Shown one piece after another: positions 22,970 through 35,516 of a stretch of DNA of 64,000 nucleotides. The DNA comes from Leuctra nigra (lineage: Eukaryota > Arthropoda > Insecta > Plecoptera > Leuctridae). The notes beneath the pieces were generated by a model. It searched no databases. It saw only the letters and a program-made list of their open reading frames with translations, and had not been told where the DNA came from. Both the position numbers and the translations under genes were made by a program. Positions within the stretch are counted from its first letter, which is position 1. Every line of letters begins with the position of its first letter. The DNA lies in assembly GCA_934045905.1 (NCBI GenBank), contig OW203770.1:29149259-29213258 (forward strand), read 5' to 3'.

Positions 22970-25900
22970 CCCTACAAACACTGGGAGGTCCCTGGACGCG
23001 TCCTAGGCCGTCCCAGATGGGCGTACGGGCCTGCCCAGGGACCTCCCGTCTTATGGGTGATTAGCATGGAGTGAGACTCCCGGGGCCTGCCACTGGGAAT
23101 AAGCCCGGGCGGCGGCCTGGGCCGTCCCATGACGCCCGCGCGGGAGGTATGGGCCGTCCCTGGACCCTCCCGGGCGGCCCGCGCGGGAGGCATAGGCCGG
23201 CCCTGGCCCCCGCCCGGGCGGCCCGCGCGGGAGCAGCTGCTCGCTCTGTAGCCCCCTCCCCCTACGCACATTCCATAACGGTCACGTGCTAGCTTGCTAG
23301 GTACACTCTCATTCAAAATGCAGTACCTACAAAACGTGCCTCTGATCCAGACACGTGCATATAGGCACTAATTTTGAATGCGAATGTACCTGGAAAAAAT
23401 ACGTTTCATTAAGACATAATTAATTGCAAACGTGAGTGACACGAGAAACGGGATTTTTTCACAATTTCGGAGAGTGGGCGTTGCCATACGAAAAAAATAA
23501 TCCAGGTATTTTCTTCCAGGGTCAATGTATTACTTCACAGTTCACGGAATATTTCACAACAGTTGTAATTTGTTTTGTCAACTAGAAGAACAGTAGGTAC
23601 CTACTCAAACACATTAGAAATGCATTTAAATGGTCAAATATTAATAAAAAAAAAATAGCCGGTATATTATAAAGTTAATCAGTGGTTATTGGAAGTTATT
23701 TTATCTCGCCATGTTTCCCTATTGTTTGAAAGCTGTTCCACTGACCTGACACATTACCTAAGGTACCTCCTACTGTTTTTATTTTTAACGCATTTTTATT
23801 TGGAGGAAATATTTTGGGATCATTTGAAATCCTCAACTTGACTGTCACATAATGGGGAAGTCTCGTGAAATTCAGATTTCAGAATAATAGACCATTATTT
23901 TATGAAAGTTGATTATGTTGCTGAACACAGATGTGATTTTATTTTTGCTGTGGGATGAATAGTTTTCAAGGAATGAATTAACAAAGTTTGATTACTTTTA
24001 ACAGGAAAATTTACAGAAAATTGACAGATGATCCACAATGGTAACACATTAGTGTAAGTGGATTCTTGTAATACGTCGTTTTTCCCGCCAAAAGTCCCAT
24101 TATAATTGAATTTCATTTGCATGAATTAATTTTTAACATTTCGCGGGTGACAAATGTCAGTAATTATTTGCGTTGATATTTAAAAACTTACTGGAACAAA
24201 ATTTCTAGAGACTTAAGTATTACAGGTACCTTATTCATAAAAAAATGAAGAAGGATAAAAAGATCCATAATTTTTGTTTATGAATCGGTTGTTGGATTTT
24301 GAAATTAGCAATTATTTTTTGATAATCTCTTACAGGACGATTGAATCGTTTCAATAATAATTTTTTCACGTACTATTCCCTACTTACTTAGGTACTATAT
24401 TGTTTTGATAAATTACAAAAAATAAAATGCTACACATAGGAGATTCACTGCAATTGAATTTTAGGAATAATAAAGAGCAGGAAAACACACGAAAATTAAA
24501 AAAAAAAAACAGTTTCATATAATATAAACGTATATTATTGTAAAAGATTATACTACCACATCACTTAAAATTTTTAAATGTCCTTCAACCTTCACACGTC
24601 ACATAGTATCAAAACATTCTGAGGTAGGTACTACCTGGCAGTGAGTCTGGCACGCTGTCTCTTAATCGACAAGACACAATTCGGATTTTACTTCACTCAC
24701 GGATATGTTGGCACAATTTTTCATCTTCAGTTTTTCAAGAAAATGAATGCACTTGAATACGTATTTCTTTCATCTGAAAAAATAAAATTGCAAAGTATTT
24801 AGGTAATGTACCTTGTACTAATAATGTTCGCAAGCTATTTGCAATTATTTATTATTGTAGGTACAGATTCTAACCTAAACAAGATTTATACAAGATCTTG
24901 AAAAGTTTAGCAAGATCATGCAGCGTATTGTTAGCAGTGTTTTTTATTTTTTGTGTAAATTTTTATTCGGTCAGACCAATGAAAGTCCAACATTTACAAG
25001 ATCTTGTTATCAGTAAGATCTTGTTAATTTTGTCAATATTTAACACTATTATTATGCTATGCTCAAAAGAATTTGCCGATTTAATGGCCAGATACTGGAT
25101 TCCATCCATAAATTATTAGCACACGGTCTTGTGGTGTCGAGGACTGACATCCGCAATCTATGTGGATGCAACTTCTTTTGAGCATGAGGCTGCCTAGCAA
25201 ATAGTTTCTACCTACTACACAAGAACTATTTATGTAAATAACTGCAATAGCAGATAGCTGCAAATAACAGTCTTTACAAAAATTTTAAAAATTGAATTTT
25301 TGGCACAGAGTGATCCCTAAAAAAAAGAAAGATAGATTCAATGAAGAATTTGTAAATTGATAGGATAAACTTCTTGGCAATGAATAATACAAAAATCACT
25401 TTTGTGTTGTGTGACCTGCCACAATAATCACTTGAGGTAAAATTATTACCATTAGGTAGTACACTATTTATTTAAAACCCCAATAAAAATTTGAAACATT
25501 CTATATTGCATAAATGTGATTTATAGGTAAGGTTAGAGGAAATACTACACATATAAAATACTAAAATGTGGCTTACCATCAGAGAGTTCTGAATCATTAC
25601 ATCTGTAGGGTAGGTAACATTTAATCCATTAACTCGATGAAGTCCCAAGTCCTGTGCATCTTCAGAATTCTCGCTAATTTGCCAAGAAGTAAATTTACTT
25701 TTTAATTGAAGTAGGTAGGCAATTAAATCGACTCTAGAATAAGAGCAGTGCAAGTTCACGGTGAATCTGTAGAACCTACAAAAAGTAAGGTGAAAGTTAG
25801 CAACTCAAATTAATTTCCTCTCAGCCATTCCGTGTTACGGGTGTACGGTTGTAAGATGCTATGTTCAGCATCTTATTCATCAAAATAAAAATAGTTAGGA

Positions 25901-27669
25901 TCATTGTGCAGCCTTCTAAATTTTTTATGTAATTTACATGGTTCGACACAAAATTTAAATTTAAATGCGGTCCCACAATTTTACTGATAACAAAATAACT
26001 ATTCAAACTTAGCACAAAACTGATTACATATTTGGAATCAGCAAGAAAATACCATGAATATAATATAAAAACATGCTGATTTATTTACATTTAATAATTC
26101 AGCAGTCATATGTATTATGTGGCATATGTCTGCATTCGCATGGAATGGCTGCTCTCTTACCACCGGCGCGTTAGAGGAAATTCAAAAGTGCGGTTTATTT
26201 TTTTGGATGACAACATTCAATCTCAAAAATTTTACTACGTATTTGAATGAAGCGGGACCACCATTCAATGTATGTATCTACTACCTCCGACAAGAATGTA
26301 ATTTCCATGCAACATAATTTTTACTTTCGGATCACAACAAAAATGTTTGTTATTGGCCTTGTAAGGTACCTACATAAACAAAAATAATTGCTGTATATCT
26401 AAAATCCTTGATAAAGTTAAATAATTAAATATAATGAAAATATTTACCACTCTGCTCGGTTCGGTTCTTAATGTTTCGGCTCGGTTTGACGATACAGCTT
26501 GGTTCGCTCGCAGGACGAATACGCGCTTTGTTTCTGGAGTTCAATATCTTAATAGCCTATTTTCTTCCAGAGTAGATTCACCTTTAACAAGTAACATTAT
26601 TAAAACTGCAGTAGGTGCCTTGGTAGGTATGTGGGATGGTTATTGGTTAATGTAGGGTGAAAATATTCCCAAAATAGGCGGAGGTACGTACTAGGTACCT
26701 ACAGGTAGGGTTCCTACTGACTACTACCACTGATATGTATAGACTACCACCCCAAGCAAACTGTTTACCTACTTTATTTATTTTATAAATACCTAAACTA
26801 CCTAGTTACCTAGGTCCTACCTAGTTGGAAATTTTACTTTGCATAAATTGCTACATTTCAAAAATGTACATGTGAGGTTAATGTTTACTGAACATTGGTC
26901 ACACTACCTATTGGTTTATTAGTATCCCCAGCATACAAAACTAAAGTAACAACGATTAATGCCTGGATACTTATGTAGTTGTGATGAAGACTCACCTTCA
27001 ATGGGTTGTATGGCTCTGTGATGAAAATCCAAACAAAAGAGGCACAACAAAACTGTAATTATTTCACGATTTGTGTCACATTAAATGGTTTGAACTGAGA
27101 CAAACTATTCAGCAGTGAACACGCATTCACGGACACAGATAATAATTGAAATCACATTCAAAATCACTCAAAAGGACGTAAACTACACACTCATGACACT
27201 CTGTAAAATATCAACAAACGTCAAACGCCGCGTTTGAAATGAAGAAGGGAGAACGGAAACAAGTTGATTCACGAAGATGGCCGACTGCCGAGTTCATAAA
27301 AGAAACTTTACTAATAACGTTTAAAATGGTATGAATACTTTGCTTTGGAATTGTAAACATATTTATTCTTAAATCAATATATCCATGTGAAATGTAGATG
27401 TAATTATTATAGAAATGAAGTTATAAATATGAAAAAAATAAGTCATTAGAGCAGCTCAAATTCAAACAGTCGTAGCGCCCGCGCGGGCCGTCCCTAGCCA
27501 TTCCCGGGCGGGACCAAGACGGGACATTCCTAGAAATTTTACAGCCAGATAAAACGGATCGGTTGGGCTCCGTTGGGCAGGCCCAGGGCATGCCCTAGTA
27601 GTTCCCGCCCGGGACGTCCCACTTGGGCGCTAGATGGGCAGAAGCCCGGGCCGCCCAGTGTTTGTAGGG
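22970..27669. mobile_element. 4.7-kb CACTA/EnSpm-like non-autonomous transposon inside gag
   Basis: Inverted ends CCCTACAAACACTGGG on both sides, flanked by AA (22968-22969 and 27670-27671). Removing the element plus one AA puts gag back in frame, which supports these exact borders. The outer ~290 bp left and ~190 bp right are very GC-rich, with inverted GGCCGTCCC, CCCGGGCGG and CGCGCGGGAGG words. Such subterminal repeat clusters, and an N-C-C-T-A-C-A-A terminus, recall CACTA elements. The AT-rich middle has only short frames and no transposase, so it moved in trans. Superfamily assignment is inference. Confidence 0.55.
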
Positions 27670-28353
27670 AAAGAGCGTTTTTCAACATTCAATGTGAATA
27701 ACAATCAGAAGCTGGGAATCATTGTCAAGTGTTTACATGGAAAAGCAGCAGACTGGTATGTAAATAATCCCGTTGAGAACATTGATAAATTTGAAGAGGC
27801 TTTTAAAGATAAATATTGGTCGCAAACTGTACAGCATCAGCTAATCAGATCAATCTATGCTGGAGAATACAAAATTAGTTCGAACCTAAACATGGTGACC
27901 TATGTCAATCGGATTATCAACAAGGCAAAATATGTGACGGAGTTGGTCAATATGACGGAACAAGTTTTGGTTGGCATATTGATTAATCACTTACCACCAA
28001 ACATCAGGGTGATAGTGCGTGGCAAAGTCAAAACTAAAGATGAGTTGATAAAAGAGCTGACTGACTTAGAGCATGATGAATTCACTGAAAAACTAATCAG
28101 AGATCCCAAGCAATATGAGCCAATTCGTAACGGGAACGGTTACAATGACAATAGGAACGGCTACAATAACAGGAATAGTTATGACAGGAATTGCAATAAC
28201 AATAACAACGGGAGAAACAGTCATAACAGAAATGGGAATGGTAACGGGAATGGTAACGGGAATAATAATAATCGTCCACCAGAGTCCGGTACGAAGGAAA
28301 CGAAAAATGAGAATTCGGGAAACGAACAGGGGTCGGCACAGAATGGAAAGTAG
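27670..28353 (+). pseudogene. gag, 3' part (capsid and Asn/Gly-rich tail)
   Basis: Continues the capsid: KERFSTFNVNNNQKLG, then LHGKAADWYVNNP (the conserved K-A-W motif of Ty3/gypsy-type gag) and FEEAFKDKYW. It ends in a basic Asn/Gly-rich tail (NRNGNGNGNGNGNNNN) with stop TAG at 28351-28353. No CCHC zinc knuckle is visible; the N/G/R-rich tail may serve RNA binding instead. The split makes the locus non-functional unless the insertion is excised. Confidence 0.65.
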
Positions 28354-28421
28354 AGAAGGGACAAGATTTTGCGTCGACCGAGAAAACACGTTTCAAAGAG
28401 AGAAAAGAAGAAATTAGGAGA

Positions 28422-29258
28422 ATGCAGAAGAAAGAGCGTGAGGATCTTAAAGAGTATATACGCAGATCTTCAAGACGGTGGAAGAAAGAGATGGATGAGC
28501 GAGAAGCTGCCAGAGAAGCAGAGGTTTCTGCAATAGAAAAGCAACTTCAAATAGATTTTTTGCTTTTCAAGAAAGGGATTGAAGACGCTGCTGCTTGCAA
28601 GACGTTGCAATCACAAGAGAGTACAGAGGGGGGCTGTGTGCCAGAAGAAATTGTCCAGAATAAAATTGAAAGTTTGGATGGACCAGACAAAGAAGAAGTT
28701 GATGAAAGTAGGCGTGAATTTACTGAGATGAAGAAAGATGAAAATGTATTTCGAAGGAAGAATTTTGAAGACAATTGCGAGGTAGTATTGCCACAAGTGA
28801 GCGAGAAGGAAGTATTACAGATTCCGATTGCGAATCAAGATGATTTCGACAGAGTTCGAACAGTTGAAGAAATTGGCGATGTTTTGAAGTATATAGGCGA
28901 CTTTAAAAGTAATGGTGAAAAGTTTCACGACGAGAAAAATGACAAGGTAATTATGAATGAAAACAATGATGTTTCGACGAAAGGGTTAAAGGATGAAAAT
29001 TTGAGAGAAGACGACGAAAATGTTTGTTTGCAAGATAGACTGCAAATAAATGTACGAGAAACCGGAATGAAGAAAGCTGAAGAAAACAAAAACTATACAT
29101 CGACCACTGCTCAAGATAACAAGGAAGATTCTACTTGGAAACAGCTACTTGAAGATATTTCAAGAGTGACAACTCAAGGCGGTGGAGAAGACAGTACGAT
29201 TTCATTTCCATATGATCGTGGACGGAAGGAACAACGTCGATCAGCTGATACTTACTGA
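28422..29258 (+). CDS. Second ORF of the LTR element, unknown function
   Basis: 278 residues from ATG at 28422 to TGA at 29256-29258. It lies 68 bp after the gag stop and in a different frame. Highly charged (K/E/D-rich), with a predicted coiled coil in the first ~60 residues (KEREDLKEYIRRSSRRWKKE). No aspartic protease triad, RT or integrase motif. It occupies the place where pol would be. It could be a degenerate gag-pol spacer, an env-position protein or an element-specific accessory ORF. I do not recognise it. Confidence 0.5.
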   Translation: MQKKEREDLKEYIRRSSRRWKKEMDEREAAREAEVSAIEKQLQIDFLLFKKGIEDAAACKTLQSQESTEGGCVPEEIVQNKIESLDGPDKEEVDESRREFTEMKKDENVFRRKNFEDNCEVVLPQVSEKEVLQIPIANQDDFDRVRTVEEIGDVLKYIGDFKSNGEKFHDEKNDKVIMNENNDVSTKGLKDENLREDDENVCLQDRLQINVRETGMKKAEENKNYTSTTAQDNKEDSTWKQLLEDISRVTTQGGGEDSTISFPYDRGRKEQRRSADTY

Positions 29259-29629
29259 TGACAACACCAATGTTGATGTTTGGTATGATGACCCAGCAAA
29301 AGTAGGTCACTAGGCCAATAACGGGATTGTGATAAGAGAGAGGGTTGAGTCGAGCATCGTTTCCGGGAAGTAGGATGAGGTTTGTTTTTGTTTTGGTAGG
29401 TGGAGGGGTGAGTTCATTCATTCAGGTTTAGATTAAACAGCTGTAAGGGGAAATAAACTTGCATCTGTTCAAGGAAACTTTTTGTTTGTCAAAAGGAAGA
29501 GATTATTCCTGCTAGATAGTCCAGTCTCTATGTGAATCCTTGTTTTATCACCATTTTCTCATTCAAAATTTCAATGTATTTCAAATTTGACTTCAGTCAA
29601 AAGGTGAACAACAAGAATTCAGGGGGCCC
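29259..29629 (+). other. 3' internal region of the LTR element
   Basis: Non-coding. It ends in AATTCAGGGGGCCC directly before the 3' LTR, a weak polypurine-tract candidate. No env. Confidence 0.4.
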
Positions 29630-30881
29630 TGTAACAAGTTGGCCTATCTAGGTTAGAAAATTAACTTTAAAAAAATAATAATGTTTGCTTGAAGTAGGTT
29701 TAAAGAATGAACAAGCTTGTAGCATGGCATTCTTAGAGTCAAGGTTAACTGAACACAAAGTAATTAATTAGAATCATTATGTAAACTTACAATCTTTAAA
29801 ATTCAACAACAATCAAAATATAGACAAAAATATAACGAGCAATCAAATAAGTTTAACAATGTGCAATTATATCAAGAAAGTGAGTGAATCCATATAAAAA
29901 GTATGTGACCTTACCTAAATTGTGATGTCACCACGTAATAACAAGTGAACCAGTCATTGTGATAACGCTACAAAACCAGTCAGCCAGACTAGTTTTCAGT
30001 GATTCCAAGAAAAGCATGGGCCTACGTGCAGAAAGAAAGTCGTTTCGCGGGCTTTAGAAATGACAGAATGTCTAAAATTAGCTACCACGTGTACGAAACC
30101 AACCAATCAGATTCTTTGGAGGGAAAACGATGTCAGAGGGTATAAAAACGTCAGGCTACCAGCCAAACATCATCAGTCGGAGTTTTCTCAGAGTAGTGAG
30201 ACCTGCCTCGCGAACCGTGAAGCCTTGTGCACGCAACATAGTATAATTTCAGCGAGACAGTGCCGATGTGATCGAAGGTAAACATTAAAATAACATTTTT
30301 GTATAAACGTCAACCCAGTAAATTCAAACTTCAAGCCTAATGCTGAGGCAAATAATATCGCATTAAGACAATTTCAAGTTACAAGTGATCAACTGAACAG
30401 TTTCAACATTAAAGTCAGTAAATGTTAAAGTATAAAAGTTAGTGAATTGCAACTCCGGGAGAAACCGACGAGTCTGCAGCCACGAACGTCATCAGCCTGA
30501 GCCAAAATGATCCAACTGCTCGAGGAGGTCACTCCTTGTGCACGGACTGCTGGACGTCCTGGTAACCAAGGGGTTATTAGACAACATCATCGCATCGCAG
30601 CTGAAGGAGGTGACATATCCAGTCATTTCATTCTGCTGGTGGACTGGAGTTCACGGGACACACTACGCAAGAGTCAACGCCATCCACTTGTTTACGCGGA
30701 AGTAAACAAACCAGACGACATCATCACTGCCGATACTGCCGACGTATCGAACGTAATATTGTTTCATAATTTTTGATTGCTCTTTTCACATCAATGAACA
30801 TTTATATTCTTTGTAATAAACAAATTATAATATTGCTGATTCTTTGTGTTCTACCCTCTGAGCCAAATCCCGCAGGTTTCA
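29630..30881 (+). repeat. 3' LTR
   Basis: Same length as the 5' LTR and nearly identical (four substitutions noted, for example AATTTACTTT versus AATTAACTTT near the start). It ends in TTTCA and is followed by the ACCT duplication and the resumed satellite. Confidence 0.9.
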
Positions 30882-33800
30882 ACCTGCGACGTATAGTTAC
30901 AATGGCATGGCTGTATATAAAAAGCATCATCAACCTGCGACGTATAGTTAATGGCATGGCTGTATATAAAAAGATCATCAACCTGCGACGTATAGTTACA
31001 ATGGCATGGCTGAATATAAAAAGATCATCAACCTGCGACGTATAGTTACAATGGTATGGCTGTATATAAAAAGATCAATAACCTGCGACGTATAGTTACA
31101 ATGGTATGGCTGTATATAAAAAGCATCATCAACCTGCGACGTATAGTTACAATGGTATGGCTGTATATAAAAAGATCATCAACCTGCGACGTATAGTTAC
31201 AATGGTATGGCTGTATATAAAAAGCATCATCAACCTGCGACGTATAGTTACAATGGTATGGCTGTATATAAAAAGATCATCAACCTGCGACGTATAGTTA
31301 CAATGGTATGGCTGTATATAAAAAGATCATCAACCTGCGACGTATAGTTACAATGGCATGGCTGTATATAAAAAGATCATCAACCTGCGACGTATAGTTA
31401 CAATGGCATGGCTGTATATAAAAAGATCATCAACCTGCGACGTATAGTTACAATGGTATGGCTGTATATAAAAAGCATCATCAACCTGCGACGTATAGTT
31501 ACAATGGTATGGCTGTATATAAAAAGATCATCAACCTGCGACGTATAGTTACAATGGCATGGCTGTATATAAAAAGATCATCAACCTGCGACGTATAGTT
31601 ACAATGGCATGGCTGTATATAAAAAGATCATCAACCTGCGACGTATAGTTACAATGGCATGGCTGTATATAAAAAGATCATCAACCTGCGACGTATAGTT
31701 ACAATGGTATGGCTGTATATAAAAAGCATCATCAACCTGCGACGTATAGTTACAATGGTATGGCTGTATATAAAAAGATCATCAACCTGCGACGTATAGT
31801 TACAATGGTATGGCTGTATATAAAAAGATCATCAACCTGCGACGTATAGTTACAATGGCATGGCTGTATATAAAAAGATCATCAACCTGCGACGTATAGT
31901 TACAATGGCATGGCTGTATATAAAAAGATCATCAACCTGCGACGTATAGTTACAATGGTATGGCTGTATATAAAAAGCATCATCAACCTGCGACGTATAG
32001 TTACAATGGTATGGCTGTATATAAAAAGATCATCAACCTGCGACGTATAGTTACAATGGCATGGCTGTATATAAAAAGATCATCAACCTGCGACGTATAG
32101 TTACAATGGTATGGCTGTATATAAAAAGATCATCAACCTGCGACGTATAGTCACAATGGCATGGCTGTATATAAAAAGATCATCAACCTGCGACGTATAG
32201 TTACAATGGTATGGCTGTATATAAAAAGATCATCAACCTGCGACGTATAGTTACAATGGCATGGCTGGATATAAAAAGATCATCAACCTGCGACGTATAG
32301 TTACAATGGTATGGCTGTATATCAAAAGATCATCAACCTGCGACTTATAGTTACAATGGCATGGCTGTATATAAAAAGATCATCAACCTGCGACGTATAG
32401 TTACAATGGTATGGCTGTATATAAAAAGATCATCAACCTGCGACGTATAGTTACAATGGCATGGCTGTATATAAAGAGATCATCAACCTGCGACGTATAG
32501 TTACAATGGTATGGCTGTATATAAAAAGATCATCAACCTGCGACGTATAGTTACAATGGCATGGCTGGATATAAAAAGATCATCAACCTGCGACGTATAG
32601 TTACAATGGTATGGCTGTATATAAAAAGATCATCAACCTGCGACGTATAGTTACAATGGCATGGCTGTATATAAAAAGATCATCAACCTGCGACGTATAG
32701 TTACAATGGCATGGCTGTATATAAAAAGCATCATCAACCTGCGACGTATAGTTACAATGGTATGGCTGTATATAAAAAGATCATCAACCTGCGACGTATA
32801 GTTACAATGGCATGGCTGTATATAAAAAGCATCATCAACCTGCGACGTATAGTTACAATGGTATGGCTGTATATAAAAAGATCATCAACCTGCGACGTAT
32901 AGTTACAATGGCATGGCTGTATATAAAAAGATCATCAACCTGCGACGTATAGTTACAATGGTATGGCTGTATATAAAAAGATCATCAACCTGCGACGTAT
33001 AGTTACAATGGTATGGCTGTATATAAAAAGATCATCAACCTGCGACGTATAGTTACAATGGCATGGCTGTATATAAAAAGATCATCAACCTGCGACGTAT
33101 AGTTACAATGGTATGGCTGTATATAAAAAGATCATCAACCTGCGACGTATAGTTACAATGGTATGGCTGTATATAAAAAGATCATCAACCTGCGACGTAT
33201 AGTTACAATGGTATGGCTGTATATAAAAAGCATCATCAACCTGCGACGAATAGTTACAATGGCATGGCTGTATATAAAAAGATCATCAACCTGCGACGTA
33301 TAGTTACAATGGCATGGCTGTATATAAAAAGATCATCAACCTGCGACGTATAGTTACAATGGCATGGCTGTATATAAAAAGATCATCAACCTGCGACGTA
33401 TAGTTACAATGGCATGGCTGTATATAAAAAGATCATCAACCTGCGACGTATAGTTACAATGGGATGGCTGTATATAAAAAGATCATCAACCTGCGACGTA
33501 TAGTTACAATGGCATGGCTGGATATATAAAGATCATCAACCTGCGACGTATAGTTACAATGTTATGGCTGTATATAAAAAGATCATCAACCTGCGACGTA
33601 TAGTTACAATGGCATGGCTGTATATAAAAAGATCATCAACCTGCGACGTATAGTTACAATGGTATGGCTGTATATAAAAAGATCATCAACCTGCGACGTA
33701 TAGTTACAATGGCATGGCTGTATATAAAAAGATCATCAACCTGCGACGTATAGTTACAATGGGATGGCTGTATATAAAAAGATCATCAACCTGCGACGTA

Positions 33801-34083
33801 TAGTTACAATGGCATGGCTGTATATAAAAAGATCATCAACCTGCGACGTATAGTTACAATGGTATGGCTGTATATAAAAAGATCATCAACCTGCGACGTA
33901 TAGTTACAATGGCATGGCTGTATATAATAAGATCATCAACCTGCGACGTATAGTTACAATGGGATGGCTGTATATAAAAAGATCATCAACCTGCGACGTA
34001 TAGTTACAATGGCATGGCTGGATATAAAAAGATCATCAACCTGCGACGTATAGTTACAATGGCATGGCTGGATATAAAAAGCA
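30882..34083. repeat. 50-bp satellite array, part 2 (~64 units)
   Basis: Same unit as 18033-20551. A higher-order pattern is visible at 32041-32690: GGCATGG and GGTATGG alternate strictly for 13 units, and the CTGGATATAA variant recurs exactly 300 bp apart (about 32265 and 32565). The last units carry GGGATGG and CTGGATAT variants and the array decays at AAGCATCCTCAG. Confidence 0.95.
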
Positions 34084-34498
34084 TCCTCAGACAAAATTGT
34101 ATTTTTTTCGGGCTAGAGCTGATCTCGTTTTAGTTAGGCCCTAAATAAAAAAAAATACGGGTCTACTTATAGATCAAGCAAATCCTTCCGTGATTTGACC
34201 CCTATTGGTCTTTTGAGATTGTAGACCAAAACCAAATTATAGCTAGAATGACAAGGGGATCATAGAAAGCAAAAAATAATAACTGAATAATTATAATTCC
34301 AAGAAGATAAATATGTTGTCAATAGCTGTAATCTTTTGATTTTACGTAAGTCACAGAATATAGGCTTTCCATTTCTGTAATAGATATTTATTTTATTTTA
34401 TTCAAGAACCGGTTATTTTCCTGCCGGTCCCACAAGCTAGGTTTAGAAAATTATATTCTTAACTAATAAGTCTTGTTATACACTGAGTGTATGCTACA
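34084..34498. other. No gene recognised; possible LINE tail
   Basis: Unassigned sequence. TTTATTTTATTTTATTCAAG at 34389 followed by CCGGTCCCACAAGC resembles a minus-strand LINE 3' end. Confidence 0.3.
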
Positions 34499-35371
34499 CT
34501 AGGAAAACGCTCTGTGTAACGCGTTGATGAGCGAGCACCGACACGCGCAACATCGCCAATCGAGCACGATCTATCCAATCAAAGATTAAACTAAATATAT
34601 ACATCATTACTGATTTTCATTGCAATTTTCCATAAACGTTCTGAAAAATTGAATAACAGATCAATGTACTATGAATTTTTTACTTCTCCATCAACCTCTG
34701 TGAACAGATATTAAAAATACTTAAAATAGCAATAAGTATGTAAATTCTTGACCGATTAGGCTGAAAATGTGTAAAATATGAGACGTTACATGTGCTATCT
34801 ATATAGTCGAAACGTTGCTTCTAACATAACTGTGAAACACGATCCATATTAAAAAAACTATGTAGGTATACATACATAATACATCCCTTACACAATCAAC
34901 AAGAATGTTTATCATTGAAACTGAGAATAGTCATCTATACTCTTTGGTATGTGTACATAAAACAATCCAGAAAGCAGTGGAATTTCCCGATACCATCAAT
35001 TCTGACAGTTGCCATACTTAATGGCATTGAAAAATGTCATTAAGTGCATAAGTTATCTGATGAATGGGCTGAAAACTTGTAAAATAATCTAAAATGGTAG
35101 TCTTAATGTCCTTGCAAAATTTGAACTTAATCGGAGCATTTTGATTTTCGACCAATCGTGAGATATTTTCATTTTTAAACCAATCGGAGGTCAGCTCCCA
35201 AAAACTATACACTATTAAGTTAGAATGATATTAGTATGTGTGCAAAATTTCAGCTCGATCGGAAAAAAATTGTGGCCTGTGGCGTCGGGCCAAACATACA
35301 CAAAAAAAACAAAAAAAAACAGAGAAAGTGTCCAAAAGTGCAGAATATAGACGCTCGCTACGCTCGCTCAA
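34499..35371 (-). mobile_element. Family A Helitron-like element, copy 7 (complete, uninterrupted)
   Basis: 873 bp with 3' CTAG at 34499-34502, stem ACGCTC...GAGCG and 5' end CGCTCGCTCAA at 35371. Element-strand flanks are A|T. Subtype as in copy 2. It contains the usual A-rich run (35299-35322). Confidence 0.7.
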
Positions 35372-35516
35372 TAATATTATGTAATTGTATAACGTACCTA
35401 AAATGTCTACCCCCTGACCCAAATGATTTGAAAACAGTTATTTTTCAAATAAGACACTATTGATTCAACGATTTTTTTAACAGACAATATTTCAGTTAGA
35501 TACTTTGTATCTCCAC

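Larger units (their letters stand above)
20552..30881 (+). mobile_element. LTR retrotransposon without pol (Ty3/gypsy-like, Osvaldo-type features), carrying a nested DNA transposon
   Basis: Two 1252-bp direct LTRs (TGTAAC...TTTCA) are flanked by the 4-bp duplication ACCT (20548-20551 and 30882-30885) inside the 50-bp satellite. I count four LTR substitutions by eye and no length difference, so the insertion is recent. The primer site resembles tRNA-Lys. Apart from a 4.7-kb insertion in gag, the internal region is only about 3.1 kb. It holds gag and one further ORF, with no protease, RT, RNase H or integrase. The element would need enzymes from a relative. Long LTRs, a Lys primer site and a 4-bp duplication fit the Osvaldo lineage, but gag alone does not prove it. 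Confidence 0.8.

Noticed and set aside
22972..23316. Pro/Gly/Arg-rich open frames in the GC-rich block
   Set aside because: Product of GC-rich subterminal transposon repeats; no start context or homology.
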